Below, in pieces: positions 24,369 through 35,850 of a stretch of DNA of 64,000 nt. This stretch comes from Sipunculus nudus (taxonomy: Eukaryota > Annelida > Sipuncula > Golfingiida > Sipunculidae). A program made the translations under genes and the position numbers. The stretch is from contig CM049310.1 of NCBI GenBank assembly GCA_026874595.1, forward strand, positions 5,520,001 through 5,584,000, in the 5' to 3' direction. Each line of letters begins with the position of its first letter. Position 1 is the stretch's first letter. The notes under the pieces were generated by a model. It ran no database searches and was not told where the DNA came from. It was given only the letters and a program-made list of their open reading frames with translations.

Positions 24369-27300
24369 TATTCTTTGTATGACAAATTTCAAATATAATA
24401 CAAGGTTTTAAAAAAATAAGGTATATGTTAATTCTTTATCAGGTTAGGATATATAATATTTCAAATTAATCTCATAAATTTAACCAACGTTTATAATAGT
24501 TATAAAATTATTTCATTTCCAGTATAAATATTATTCTCTGATTATGAGGGGGGATGATTACATTGACCATCCCCCCCCCCCCCCCGTACTGACGCCCCTG
24601 CAAATGTCATCAATGTTTATGACCCATTGAACATTTTTAATAATCCTTATGTTTACTTCTTTACTGTTCACTAATTTATGAACTATAGCGTTCTATTTTC
24701 AACTAGAGTGAAGTTTTGATTGCGTCATAAATCACCATTTGAACATTATCATTCAGTGATGTTTTCATCCCAAATACATGCAAGACTGGGAAGTTCAAAA
24801 TACAGTTCAGATGTGGACATTTGAATCTTGTTCATCCCGACATCTCAGACCTTTGAGGTGTCGGAGGAGCAGGTTGCTGATGGTAGGTGCCACTGGTGAC
24901 TTCATGACCACAGGAGAGGCCATATACAGGCATATCAGAAGCTTGGTTCTGAAAAGAAGCTGACTTTGGTGCCATAGGTACAATCTGTCAGAGGAAGAAG
25001 CCACACGGTTGTCATGAGTAGTGGTGGTTAACCTGACTGCTACATGCAGTTGTCTCTGTGGAAATGCTATAAAATTAACTGCTATAGGTATATCATCAAC
25101 CGTTTGTATGAAATAATGCTATCAATATAAATCGGAATCATGATTCCTCGAAGTGATCAGAAACAAGGAACCCAGTATTCTTTTACTTCAGCTGATACCG
25201 GGATTGGAACAAAATATTAATAATCAATATATATATATTATCCTCAAGATGGTAATGTGGCAGTATCAATACTTACTGTTACTGAAAATTATTGCTTGAT
25301 TGATGCCAACAGCATTTTTAGCTCAGCTGACTATAAGTCATCTGAGCTATAGTCGTGGTCCATTGTCCGTCGTCCGTCCGTCCGTCGATGTGGCACGTTT
25401 TGAAACCGTAAGACCAAGGAATCCAAAATTCGGCATAATGTTAGATGTCCCCAAGATCTCCTACCAAGCCGAAAACTGGGTCTTTTCGACTTCGTTCCTT
25501 TGAGAAATTAAGGAAAAACCTCAATTTTTTATTAAAAACCTATTTTTACACTTCAGGACTGCCTTATATCAAAACCACTCATCTGTTTTTCCTCATATTT
25601 ACCATAAATATTCCTCTATATAGTTCCTATGTACATTCAAGAAAATATGTCTGTATTATATAATATAAAAAAGTTATGGACCCAAACATAATGCATTTTG
25701 AAAAAATCAGGAAAGATATTTGATCACTTAACACAAAACATGTTAAAGCTATGGACCTTTTTTCCAGTAATATAACTTTAATTAATCAAAGTTAAATTGT
25801 ATACCCAAAATTAGATGAAAATCTTTTAATTTTTTTAAAATATTAATAAAAATAAAAAATTGGTACCTTAAATTTTGCCCAACTTTGACCATGGCACGTT
25901 TTTTTCCTGTAAGTACTGTGGATTTAATTTTCACAGCATGTTTTTGTTAGCTTTTCAACTGTTAACACCAAAAATTTGAAACCAGTTGATCAAAAACTGT
26001 AGATTTTATTCATGTTTTCAAGCACCATGTAACATATTGTTTACATCAAGCTAGTGTTAAGCAGTTTGCAAGAGCTCAGCTCCCCAGCTTCAGCTCTTAG
26101 TTCCTTAAATTCGGCATACAGTTAGATGTCTCCAAAATCCCCTACCATGCCAAGAATTTGGTCACTAGGACTTAATACCTTCAAGATATTAATGAAAAAC
26201 TTCATTTTTCCATTAAAAAACCCATTGTTACACTTCAAGACTGCCTAATATCAAAACCACTGATCTGACTTTAATCATAAATAATATACATATTTTTCAT
26301 TCTCTATGCACATGCCAGAATGATGTCAGTATTGGGTAATTGTTTTAAGTTATTGGCCCAAACATAATGCACTTTGTAAAAAATCAAGAAATATATTTAC
26401 TCCTCTAACAAGGGGAATGCTGAAGCTAGAGATTTTTTGTCAGGGATGTAACATTATTTAATCAAGATTCAATTGAATACCCAAAATTAGTTATGAATTT
26501 TTCAAATTTTATAAGTTATTAGTATAAATGTTAAATTAGTAACTTAAATTTTGCCCAACTTTGACCATGGCACGTTTGTTTCCTGTGAGCACTGTTGATA
26601 TAATTTTCATATCATGCACACATAAGGATTTCAGCTTTTAAGTTTAGAAAGCTGAAAGAAATTGGCCAAAAATTGTAGCTTTTATTAATGTTTTTATAAG
26701 ACCCTGTCAGACTTTGCCTCTCTCCAGCCCCTCTTGAGTCACCTGTATGTTGACCTTGTTGAACTTTCAGCAAATAATGCATGCTTGAGGCGAGGCATAC
26801 ACGGGAATCCAGGCAGCTTATGGCCAGCCACAGTTGATCCAGGTGTCCAACCCAACTCATCTAGTAGTTTTAACCAACTACATAACAATAAACAATAAAT
26901 TAATAAAATTTTTACTACATAACAATAAACAATAAGTTAATAAATTTTTATTGGTTTTTAATAAAAAATTAAAGAAAAATAGAAAAGGAATTTGTTAGTT
27001 TATAATAACTGGAAATTAACTTGCAGTTACTGATGATATAAGAATCTTGTATCGATGGATAGAATGTCACGTATTCCAAATAACACCATGCAGTCACCTA
27101 TGGTATTTTTCAGTTCAATTTTAATGATAAAGAAGTAAATCATATCATTCATTACTAATCATTAGGGATAATATGAAGGAAATTAATGATACACAAAGAT
27201 GCAGTTGATAATATTAATCTAGATTCCTACTGTGTCTAGTGTGTACATTGATGTGAAATTAGTCCAAAATGAATTTATTACATTTATTTTAATATAAATA

Positions 27301-30126
27301 AAAGCCATAAAACCAGGTACTTATGATCATTATTTAAATGTGTGAATTTTGTATATTCTGGATTCTCAACATTGTTTGGTGAAAACTGAATAAACACCAG
27401 ACATGGTGCGAATACTTTGTAATTGTATTTAAATACAAATATGATTATGTACTCCATTATAAAATTTCTTGCATAAAGAACGGGAATTCAGGTAAAAATG
27501 AAAGTATATGAATACCAGTGCAAATACTTTCAAAATGTATTCATGAATGCATTCATGAATATATTCTTTAATATTATTTTAATAATCATTTCAGTTATAT
27601 TTCATTTTAAAAAATCATATGATTCTCTTATTATTTTTAATAAAAATTATATTTGGGACAATATTTGTAATTTTTTTTAATTAATAGTTAAACCCTTATA
27701 TTATATATTCGTCTTACAAGTTATATGGCCAAGTCAAAATCTGTGTGAAAATAGTACTCCATTTGTTAATAAAATAAATGAAATCAATCCTCTTCCCTGT
27801 CTCCAAAGGTACTATCAAAATCATACATAAGCTAAACAACAGCAACTCATAATACAGCTTATATTTATTACCACACAAAACCAGCATGTGCCTCATTTCT
27901 AAATAATATTTTTTTAATCATACATAACAGCTGAGCGTCGTGACCCATAGGTCCCTTGTTCATATTATTGGGCCTTGCTGGAGGTTTGTATCGTGGTTCA
28001 TATGGCAGGTGTGCGCTGCTAAACTGGATAAAAGTCGTCACCATATCTCAGAATTTAACATCATGCTTATGGCAGCAGGACATTTTGTATCAAAACAGTC
28101 TTAAAAAAATGTTGTTTGATCCATTCATAGTAATTTCATACCAAGCAGATAGATGTATCGGTCATAAGCCAAATCAGAAATTTAATCTAGAGTCAAATCC
28201 ATCTGACTTCACATAAATGTTTATCGAGGAATAGGCTGATGATATTTCTGATATGGTTACCTGACATACTTTATTTAATGTAGAAAGTCGAACATGAACT
28301 GTTTCACCATATTTTAATTTTGACCACCTAATTTTTTTTTATTTTGCAGCAGAAACAACCTTGTGGAAGGTGTCTGTGTTTGGATAAAATTTAGAATTAA
28401 AGTGTGGATTAATAAAAACCCTAGTAAAGAGCAAGTTACTTTCAGTGGGTTGCCGATATTAGCTGCTTATGAATGTAAATCGTGTTTTTATCAACTCCCT
28501 TTTGACTCTGAAACTGGATTATTTCTTGGATAAAAATCTTTCACTTTGAAAAAGTAAGTAAGTGAGTTATTTTGTTAAATATTAACCCACTGAGAATTTG
28601 TCTAGGCCTAACTGCTCCTCCAAAGTACTTAAAACAGTTCATTAAAACCATTTAAAATATTTAAACCACATACTAAAATGAATAATTCATTACATCTATT
28701 GTTAGAAAGAACATTTGATCAGATCTACTACATTATATACTTTATTGTGTATAATAACATCGTCATTGAACCAACTTTAAGCTTGTCATAAAGGAACCTG
28801 GTAAAAGTCTGTTAATATTGCAATTCATACGTGTGTCAAATTAAACCTTATTAAAATGGAAATAGTTTATGCACGAAGCATTTGATATAAACAATATAAT
28901 CAAAATTAACATAAAAATTCAATCATCTTTTTTATAACTCACAGCAGTGTCTGTAGTAGCATCTTTTTTTTTTTTGGCCATGTCTGCACATTTATAGCCC
29001 TTGACGAGGATGAATTGTATAGCCTAATATCTTACAAATCCAATGGAATTAATACTTAATTGGTGAATAAAAAAGTAAAATATATTCTAAAACTATTAAA
29101 ACATTCATTGGTTATCATTCGGAGTCCAAATGATGGATTTTTAAAAGACTAAGCTTGTCAACCAGATAACGAGACACACCGTACTTCGATCCAAGTGCGC
29201 TGAACTTAGATCGAAGTACAGGAAAAACATGGACGACAACGGGGGTCCGAGAGCTGTCTTACTTTACTTAATTTCTCCCTAATATGCCATAGAATAAGTT
29301 CAAAGCTACTTTAAGCCATATCTAAGAATGTTAAACTTTACGATACATGAGGAAAAAACTCTTGCAAACGTTTCTAAACAAAACTGTTGCCATTCAAAAC
29401 ATCAACCTGTGTACCCGCCAGACCTTCCGAATGTATTGGGATATCCTCATTGCAAAGAACAATATAGCAGCTACGTCAGAGAAAGAGTCTGACTTCTTGG
29501 GGGTATTTCCAGATATTGACCAATCGCATAAATCATAAGACAAGGTCATAACATGCAAATAAACACGACAGGGTAGATTCCGTTATTCCGTACCTAAAAT
29601 GAAGGACGCCGTACCTCAATCAAAGTACGTACCTCAATCCAAGTACGTACTTCAATCTGCTGTCGTCTTCGACCTGGTTACAGGTAGACATGTACAATAA
29701 CAGGCTACCTTAACGGACGTATTGGGTGGCGTATCATCACGGTCTCAGGGTCATTTTTTCACAATACCCTTAAGTTACGATTCCTTTTACTCAGTCGGGG
29801 GCACGGTCGCGGTAGCGGATAGAATCGAACATATGATATTATGAAGGACCGGTTGCGGTACGTATCCGACCTGTCATCCGAAAAATTTTAAACGGTTAAG
29901 ATCAGACGAAGAATCCTGCTACATTGTATTCGTCAAATAGGGGTTTCCTCAGGACACGTGTTTTTCAGTTTATATGCCACTGTACATTGTACCGTTTGCC
30001 TGTCATTCAGTGAGGAAGGGTCTATCCAACAGATGTATCTGTTTTGATTAAATCAGCAGGTTACTTGATCCTTTGCTGCCACTTTTCACAACGCGGGGAT
30101 ACATTCATGTCTCATATATATCACAA

Positions 30127-30184
<58 letters not shown>

Positions 30185-33100
30185 TATGCAGTAATTATGT
30201 AAAATATGTATACAAACATACATTTTAACCGCGACCGTATAAAAGGAATCGACTTTGCCGCAGCCCCAACCGCGTTTAAAGTATATCATAGCTTAAGGGT
30301 ATTATCTAAAATGATTATGGAAACATCTGCGTACTTTCTGCGTCCAGTGTAGGTTTAATTTGTTGCGTCCATCTCGCGTACCCCTTCGCGTACCTCGGGG
30401 TTATGCAAGGTAGGCCAGGGTAGGCACAGCGTGCGGCAGCGTAAGCCCGGCGTAAACCCCACGTAGGCCCGCTGTGAAAAGGCTTAAGTTAGTGTCAAAT
30501 ATGGCCAGTGACGGCCTGGAAGTTCTATTGTAAATTGCCTTTATTGGTCCATTTATTGTCCAAATACTTCACCTGATAACGTTTTTATACAGTTGAAGTT
30601 CAGACGTTTTATTTGAAAGATGAATACAAAAATTATGTTTTATGTCTGAAGTTCTTCGAAAGGTACGAACATGAAAAAGGAGGTAAATTTTTAAAAGTTG
30701 TACAAACAAAAGAAATGCATATATAATGTTGCCAGTAGAATGAATGCGTCATAATGGCATCTACTGTTCTATCAAATGATTGAAAAAGAATATAACGAAT
30801 CAGAAAATTGCAAGTATCCATACTTTTCCATCAATAATCAAAATATATTTATTCTAGTGATAATCTCAATTTGAATATTAACATAATCCCTTTTTAAAAA
30901 ATACTGGTTAATACCTTAAATGCACATTTTTTTCACAGAAAAATGTCTGTTTATAGACTAATTTTCATTAAATCTAAGATATCATTCATTTTGCTTTTGC
31001 AGTCTCATGATGGTACTTAATAGCTATGACGCCGTCAAAGAGGCCTTCGTACTAAGTGGAGCTGACTTCAATGATCGCCCGGAGAACAAAATACTGCAAC
31101 TGATGGGATTTCGTGACGGTGATTCATTTACCAATTTTTCATTTAAACTAAAAAAAACTCCCTGAGTTGAACCAAGGCTGATCGTTCTACAAACGGCCGA
31201 TCTACCGTTCTCCAGATTTTTTAATATCAGAGTTTTGTAATTCTCAAATTGCGTATCGCCTGTTCTAAAACTAGGTTCCCATTGATATGTTGGGACCTAT
31301 TCGTATACATCGTTATAACAGAATGAACCATTGATGTAATAAACCAAATCAATTACCTGTGTAAGCCATGTTTGTTGCATCAGATAAAACTCAAATGATC
31401 TTGCATTTAGCATACTTAGCTACTTCTACCACTTCAACCCCATCCTCAGATCCTAAAACTTGCAATTAAATTTAATCTACAGTATATTGAAAAATGAAAA
31501 TAATTTTTTTTTATCTTTTCTAGTTTAATTATACTTTATTTCTTTATTCTAGAAATCTTCTTTGAGCATTACAATGATGTTTGGAAGGAAAAGAAGAAGT
31601 TTGCAATGATTGCTTTGAGAAATGCCACCAGCAATACCAAAATTGAACAACGTGTCTTGTCTGAGGTCACCAACCTGGCCAAGTGGTTTGCTGGGCGCGA
31701 TGGTCAGCCAGTAAACTTGTCCAGCGTCGTGGAAAACTGCATTGCAAACGTTGTGACCGGAATAGTTTACAATGCTGACTACGATTTGGAAGATCCGGAA
31801 TGTCTATATTTTATCAGTCTTGTACGTGGCTGGTTTGATTCCCTAGGCTTCAATGTTCCATTGATTGACGTTCTTCCACTGGCAGTTTCAAGACTTTTGT
31901 TCCGACGTGATATCAAGAGAATGTCATCTGCTACTCAGGCAATGGTAGAGTTCATCTCTCAAAAGATTTCTGAGCACAGAGCATCATTCGATTCTAACAA
32001 CTTACGAGACATTATTGATGAGTACCTAAAAGGGCGACCAGATGACATTGATGTCCACCTTCTGTCATGCACTATCATGACATTTCTGCTGGATGCCATA
32101 GACTCAACAGCTAACACGCTGAAATGGCTGTTAGTATTTATTCTGAACAATCCAAAAGTACAAGAGAAAATGCAAACATTACTTGACAAAACAACAGGGA
32201 AGTCACGAAATGTCACGTTAGCTGACCGTCATCAGCTGGCTTACATTGACGCAGCAATACTTGAAACTTTCAGACTATCAAATATAATAACATTTCCCGG
32301 GGTTCATTATCCTTTGAAAGAAACAACCTTTCGTGGCTATAGGGTTCCTCCAAACACCGCAATATATGCCAACTATTACGCCATTCACCGTGATCCCCGC
32401 TTGTTCCCTGAACCAGATCGTTTCCTCCCGGAACGCTTCTTAGATGAAGGAGGTAACCTGTGCCGCTCGGAACTCTGCGTGACGTTTGGACAAGGCAAGT
32501 ATTGCGGTATTTTCTACAGAACTAGTATGGCAGATATTAAATTGATTGCAGAGTAGGAAGAAGTAGGTTAATGCTGGAACCCAGAAGCGGATCCAGAGAG
32601 ATGAGGGTCCAGGGGGTCCGAAACCCCTCCCCCCCCTCCTTTTTTTCTTCAGCCCCCAACAACCTTATTTAAGGGTTTCATATCATTCTCACGACATGGA
32701 CCTGCCCTTTCCCCACATAAGGACCATTTTTAGCTCAGCTGACTGAAAGTCATCTGAGCTATAGCGATCACTCTTCATGCGTCGTCCGTTCGGCCGTCCG
32801 TCCGGTCGTCCGTCTGTCCGTCCATTAACATGGCACAAATCGTAACCGCTGGACCTGAAATCTTGCAAATTGACATCCTTGGAGGTCCATGAAAATCTCC
32901 TAGGAAACCTGAAATTAAGTATCTGTTACCCATATCCTCCGAGCTATGGGTCTCGTAAGTACCCCCCCCCCCCCCCCCAGAATAATAAAAAATTTGATAT
33001 ATAAGCTCAAGTGGCTGAATAACTACTGCATTGATCACCATGATTGTCTGCATGAATACTGATCATGGAGTGTTCCATCAGTTCCCGCAAACTGGTGGCG

Positions 33101-35850
33101 CCACCTGTATTTATTCCAATTTTTACGATTTTTTTCTTTATTTATGAGACCTTCAATCAAGCTGTCATCTGTTAACAGGGCACAAATCGTAACCACTGGA
33201 CCTGGAATCTTCTTACTTGACATCAAGGGAGTTCCATGATACGTCTTCAGGCAAACCTGAAATTAGGTCTCTGTTACCCATATCCTCCGATCTATGGGGC
33301 TCGTAATTACCCCTCAGAATAATATAAAAAAAATGATATAAAAGCTCAAGTATCTGAATAACTAATGCATTGATTACTATGATTCTTTGCATGAATATTG
33401 ATCATGGATTGTTCCATCAGTTCCTCCAAACTGGTGGCGCCACCTATATTTTTTTCCAATTTTTACGATTTTTTTTTTCTTTATTTTTGAGACCTTCAAA
33501 GAAGCTGTCATCTGTTAACAGGGCACAAATCGTTACCACTGGACCTGGAATCTTGCAACCTGACATCAAGGGAAGTCCATGAAAAGACTCTGTGGAATCC
33601 TAAAATTAGGTCTCTGTTACCCATATCCTCCGAGCTTTGGGGCTTGTAAGAACCATTCAGAATAGTTAAAAATATAATACAGAAGCTCAAGTTTCTGAAT
33701 AACTAATGCATTGATTACTATGATTCTTTTCATGAATATTGATCATGGATTGTTCCATCAGTTCCTCCAAACTGGTGGCGCCACCTATATTTTTTTCCAA
33801 TTTTTACGATTTTTGTTTCTTTATTTTTGAGACCTTCAAAGAAGCTGTCATCTGTTAACAGGGCACAAATCGTTACCACTGGACCTGGAATCTTGCAACC
33901 TGACATCAAGGGAAGTCCATGAAAAGACTCTGTGGAATCCTAAAATTAGGTCTCTGTTACCCATATCCTCCGAGCTTTGGGGCTTGTAAGAACCATTCAG
34001 AATAGTTAAAAATATAATACAGAAGCTCAAGTTTCTGAATAACTAATGCATTGATCACTATGATTCTTTGCATGAATATTGATTACGGAGTGGTCCATCA
34101 GTTCCTGCGAATTGGTGGCGCCACCTATATTTTTCCCAATTGTTACGAATTTTTTTCTTTATTTTTGAGACCTTCAAAGAAGCTGTCATCTGTTAACAGG
34201 GCACAAGTCGTAACACCTGGACCTGGAATGTTTCAACCTGACATCAAGGGAAGTCCATGAAAAGACTGTGGAATTCTGAAATTAGGTCTCTGTTACCCAT
34301 ATCCTCCGAGCTATGGGGCTCGTAAGTACCCTTCAGAATAGTTTAAAATATAATACAAAAGCTCAAGTATCTGAATAACTAATGCATTGATCACTATGAT
34401 TCTTTGCATGAATATTGATTACGGAGTGGTCCATCAGTTCCTGCTTACTGGTGGCGCCACCTATATTTTTCCCAATTTTTACGAATTTTTTTCTTTATTT
34501 TTGAGACCTTCAAAGAAGCTGTCATCTGTTAACAGGGCACATGATTCTTTGCATGAATATTGATCATGAATTGTTCCATCAGTTCCTCCAAACTGGTGGC
34601 GCCACCTATATTTTTCCTAATTTTTACGAATTTTTTTCTTTATTTTTGAAACCTTCAAAGAAGCTGTCATCTGTTAACAGGGCACAAGTCGTAACCACTG
34701 GACCTGGAATCTTCTAACTTGACATCAAGGGAAGTCCATAAAAGACTGAAATTAGGTCTCTGTTACCCTTATACTCCGAGTTATTTGGCTCATATGTCAC
34801 CCCCTGAATAGTTAAAAATGTGATACAAAAGCTCCAGTATATGAATAACTAATGCTTTGATTGACATGCTTCTTTTCATTCATACTGATCATGGAGTGTT
34901 TCATCAGTTCCTGCAGACTGGTGGCACTACCTGTATATTTTCAAATTTTTACACTTTTTTTCTATTTATAAGAACTTCAAATGTAGTGGTCATCTGTTCA
35001 AAAGCCCAATGAAACCCATTTTTTTTGTTTCTGTACAAAATTCATGATCTTTTTTGCATTCTCACTGTCATTTTGCTCATTGTTCAACATTCCTTGAGTT
35101 CAGCTGAGCGTCATTCCCATGGGCCACTAGTTAGGTTTTGTCATTAGTCTCTCTGGGTTGGACCCCTCCTTTTTCTAAATCCGCCTCTGGAACCGTGTTC
35201 GACGGGCTAATTTTGTTTCAACCAGCTTGATTTAATTTATGACATCCCAATGTATGGTTATAGTCGGATCAGAAGTAACACAATATTCGTAGCCATATAA
35301 GCACCATATGCTGACGACAATGTATATGCATGTTATGGCACTTTGAAGATCCAATGTTTTCAAAAGTTTTGTAATTTAACACCATAAGGTTGTTACCAGA
35401 TAAAAGGCGATTTACTTCCATTTCACAAAAATCAAGCTAAGCGAATTCATTCTAATCTGTGTTACGACTTTCCATAATGCTTCTGAATATAACTATCACT
35501 GGCAACCAGGGTCAACATTACCCCTTAGAGGACGCTTCTGAGTGGTATAACGATAGGATGTGTAGAAAGTCTTTCGGTTTACTGCTCTTTTCCTCAGTGT
35601 GGCCATTACTTCCTCAGTCATTTGCAGGATCGACAAAAAATGATGACGAATATATTTTATTCCAGGTAAACGTAAATGCATCGGAGAACATTTCGTGAAG
35701 AAGGAGCTGTTTATGTTCGTCAGCAACATCTTCTCCCGATTCAGCTTCACCTGCCCGCCTGGCGAGGCTCTGCCTCCAGTCACTCCTGACCCAAAGAGGG
35801 CCTTGATGTTGGCTCCATGTGAATTCCGCGTGTGTGTAATCCCAAGATAA
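22215..35850 (+). CDS. cytochrome P450, CYP2-clan, gene 2 of the cluster (4 exons, 502 aa)
   Basis: Microsomal mono-oxygenase of unknown substrate, paralogue of the flanking genes. Exons are 22215-22480, 31003-31118, 31553-32494 and 35666-35850 (1509 nt, phases 2, 1, 1). The chosen start MGFLDIGKDFG aligns with both paralogues; an upstream in-frame ATG at 22104 would add 37 residues. The haem loop is FGQGKRKCIG (Cys446), ExxR is ETFR (365-368), and PERF is present. Three oddities stand out. WxxxR reads WKEKK (Lys142). The I-helix reads DAIDST, with Ser312 in place of the usual Thr. Intron 3 starts with GC (G|GCAAGT at 32495). Exon 1 is ~89% identical to gene 1 in protein, but exons 3 and 4 are ~87-88% identical to gene 3, so the gene looks mosaic. 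Intron 1 (8.5 kb) holds a 7.15-kb long-TIR element. Confidence 0.92.
22526..23020 (+). repeat. left terminal inverted repeat arm of the 7.15-kb element
   Basis: Pairs with 29179-29677. Its outer part carries 'gaagtacgtacttgg' and 'gaggtacgtactt', and its inner end carries 'cttcgatcgaagtac', so the arm itself contains short palindromes. Confidence 0.8.
23021..24306. other. interior of the long-TIR element, no gene recognised
   Basis: AT-rich. Only short, stop-interrupted frames without recognisable domains. Confidence 0.4.
24307..24363. repeat. (AT)n microsatellite
   Basis: About 28 AT units inside the long-TIR element. A poly-C tract of ~18 follows at about 24572-24590. Confidence 0.95.
24364..25314. 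other. interior of the long-TIR element, no gene recognised
   Basis: A 60-65 codon frame exists on each strand near 24780-25000, overlapping one another, with no identifiable domain. This is insufficient to call a transposase. Confidence 0.35.
25315..27960 (+). repeat. long structured interspersed repeat, copy c (2.6 kb)
   Basis: Head TTTTTAGCTCAGCTGACTAT (25315) with the hairpin partner AGTCATCTGAGCTATAG, (GTCC)n, then AT-rich interior collinear with copy b at 5902-9659. It includes an internal partial duplication ('aaattcggcatacagttagatgtc' twice). Tail CAGCTGAGCGTCGTGACCC...GGTCCCTTGTT ends at 27960. The 22-bp palindrome recurs at 27539-27560. Confidence 0.7.
27961..29178. other. interior of the long-TIR element, no gene recognised
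   Basis: AT-rich sequence without recognisable coding domains, ending at the right inverted arm. Confidence 0.4.
29179..29677 (-). repeat. right terminal inverted repeat arm of the 7.15-kb element
   Basis: Reverse complement of the left arm, ending GTCTTCGACCTGG followed by the TTA target duplication. Confidence 0.8.
29763..30303. mobile_element. MITE-like element with TIR AATACCCTTAAG
   Basis: Short inverted ends AATACCCTTAAG (29763) and CTTAAGGGTATT (30292-30303). Just inside are inverted GATTCCTTTTA / TAAAAGGAATC and CGGTCGCGGT / ACCGCGACCG segments. An (AT)n tract lies at 30130-30182. A related fragment (ATAAAAGGAATCG, ACCGCGACCGG, CTGCGTTTAAG) abuts the 26-bp minisatellite at 36290-36365. 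No coding sequence. Confidence 0.55.
30130..30182. repeat. (AT)n microsatellite
   Basis: About 26 AT units in the middle of the AATACCCTTAAG element. Confidence 0.95.
30304..31002. other. end of intron 1 of gene 2
   Basis: Contains a locally GC-rich stretch (30360-30480) with repeated 'gcgta' and 'gtagg' words, then AT-rich DNA to the acceptor TTTTGCAG before 31003. No gene is seen. Confidence 0.45.
31003..31118 (+). CDS. P450 gene 2 exon 2
   Basis: 116 nt. Encodes LMMVLNSYDAVKEAFVLSG and the following ADFNDRP segment, with donor GTGATT at 31119, phase 1. Similarity to genes 1 and 3 is about equal, unlike exons 1 and 3. Confidence 0.9.
31553..32494 (+). CDS. P450 gene 2 exon 3 (catalytic core)
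   Basis: 942 nt after TTCTAG. Carries WKEKK, DAIDST, ETFR and FLPERF. The exon ends G before GCAAGTAT, a GC donor matching the strong consensus AG|GCAAGT that GC introns usually need. Read-through into the intron would give FGQGKYCG and a stop at 32556, truncating the protein without the haem ligand at its proper spacing. Confidence 0.93.
32727..35132 (+). repeat. AGCTCAGCTGACT structured repeat, expanded copy f (2.4 kb)
   Basis: Sits in intron 3 of gene 2. Head TTTTTAGCTCAGCTGACTGAAAGTCATCTGAGC with (GTCC)n, tail CAGCTGAGCGTCATTCCCATGGGCCACTAGTT. Between them is a tandem array of ~340-bp units whose palindrome GGTGGCGCCACC begins at 33094, 33433, 33774, 34114, 34450 and 34595 (last spacing truncated to 145), with a degenerate one near 34920. 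Units at 33433-34100 are almost identical, showing recent internal amplification. Confidence 0.85.
35666..35850 (+). CDS. P450 gene 2 exon 4 (haem-ligand exon)
   Basis: Acceptor TTCCAG, then KRKCIGEHFVKKELFMF with the Cys446 ligand, C-terminus VCVIPR-stop. 185 nt. Confidence 0.93.

Larger units (their letters stand above)
22526..29677. mobile_element. 7.15-kb long-TIR DNA element in intron 1 of gene 2
   Basis: Inverted arms of about 495-500 bp, 22526-23020 and 29179-29677, ~93% identical by eye. Each begins CCAGGTCGAAGAC at the outer end and is rich in TACGTAC and GAAGTACG sub-repeats. Flanking TTA trinucleotides at 22523-22525 and 29678-29680 look like a 3-bp target duplication, the size and sequence class (TWA) typical of PIF/Harbinger. 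No transposase was recognised inside, so it appears non-autonomous or foldback-like. The interior has been enlarged by structured repeat copy c (25315-27960) and an AT microsatellite. Confidence 0.75.

Noticed and set aside
24778-25004. Overlapping 61-65 codon frames as a possible transposase of the long-TIR element
   Set aside because: No DDE-type or DNA-binding motif is visible, and both strands are open equally.
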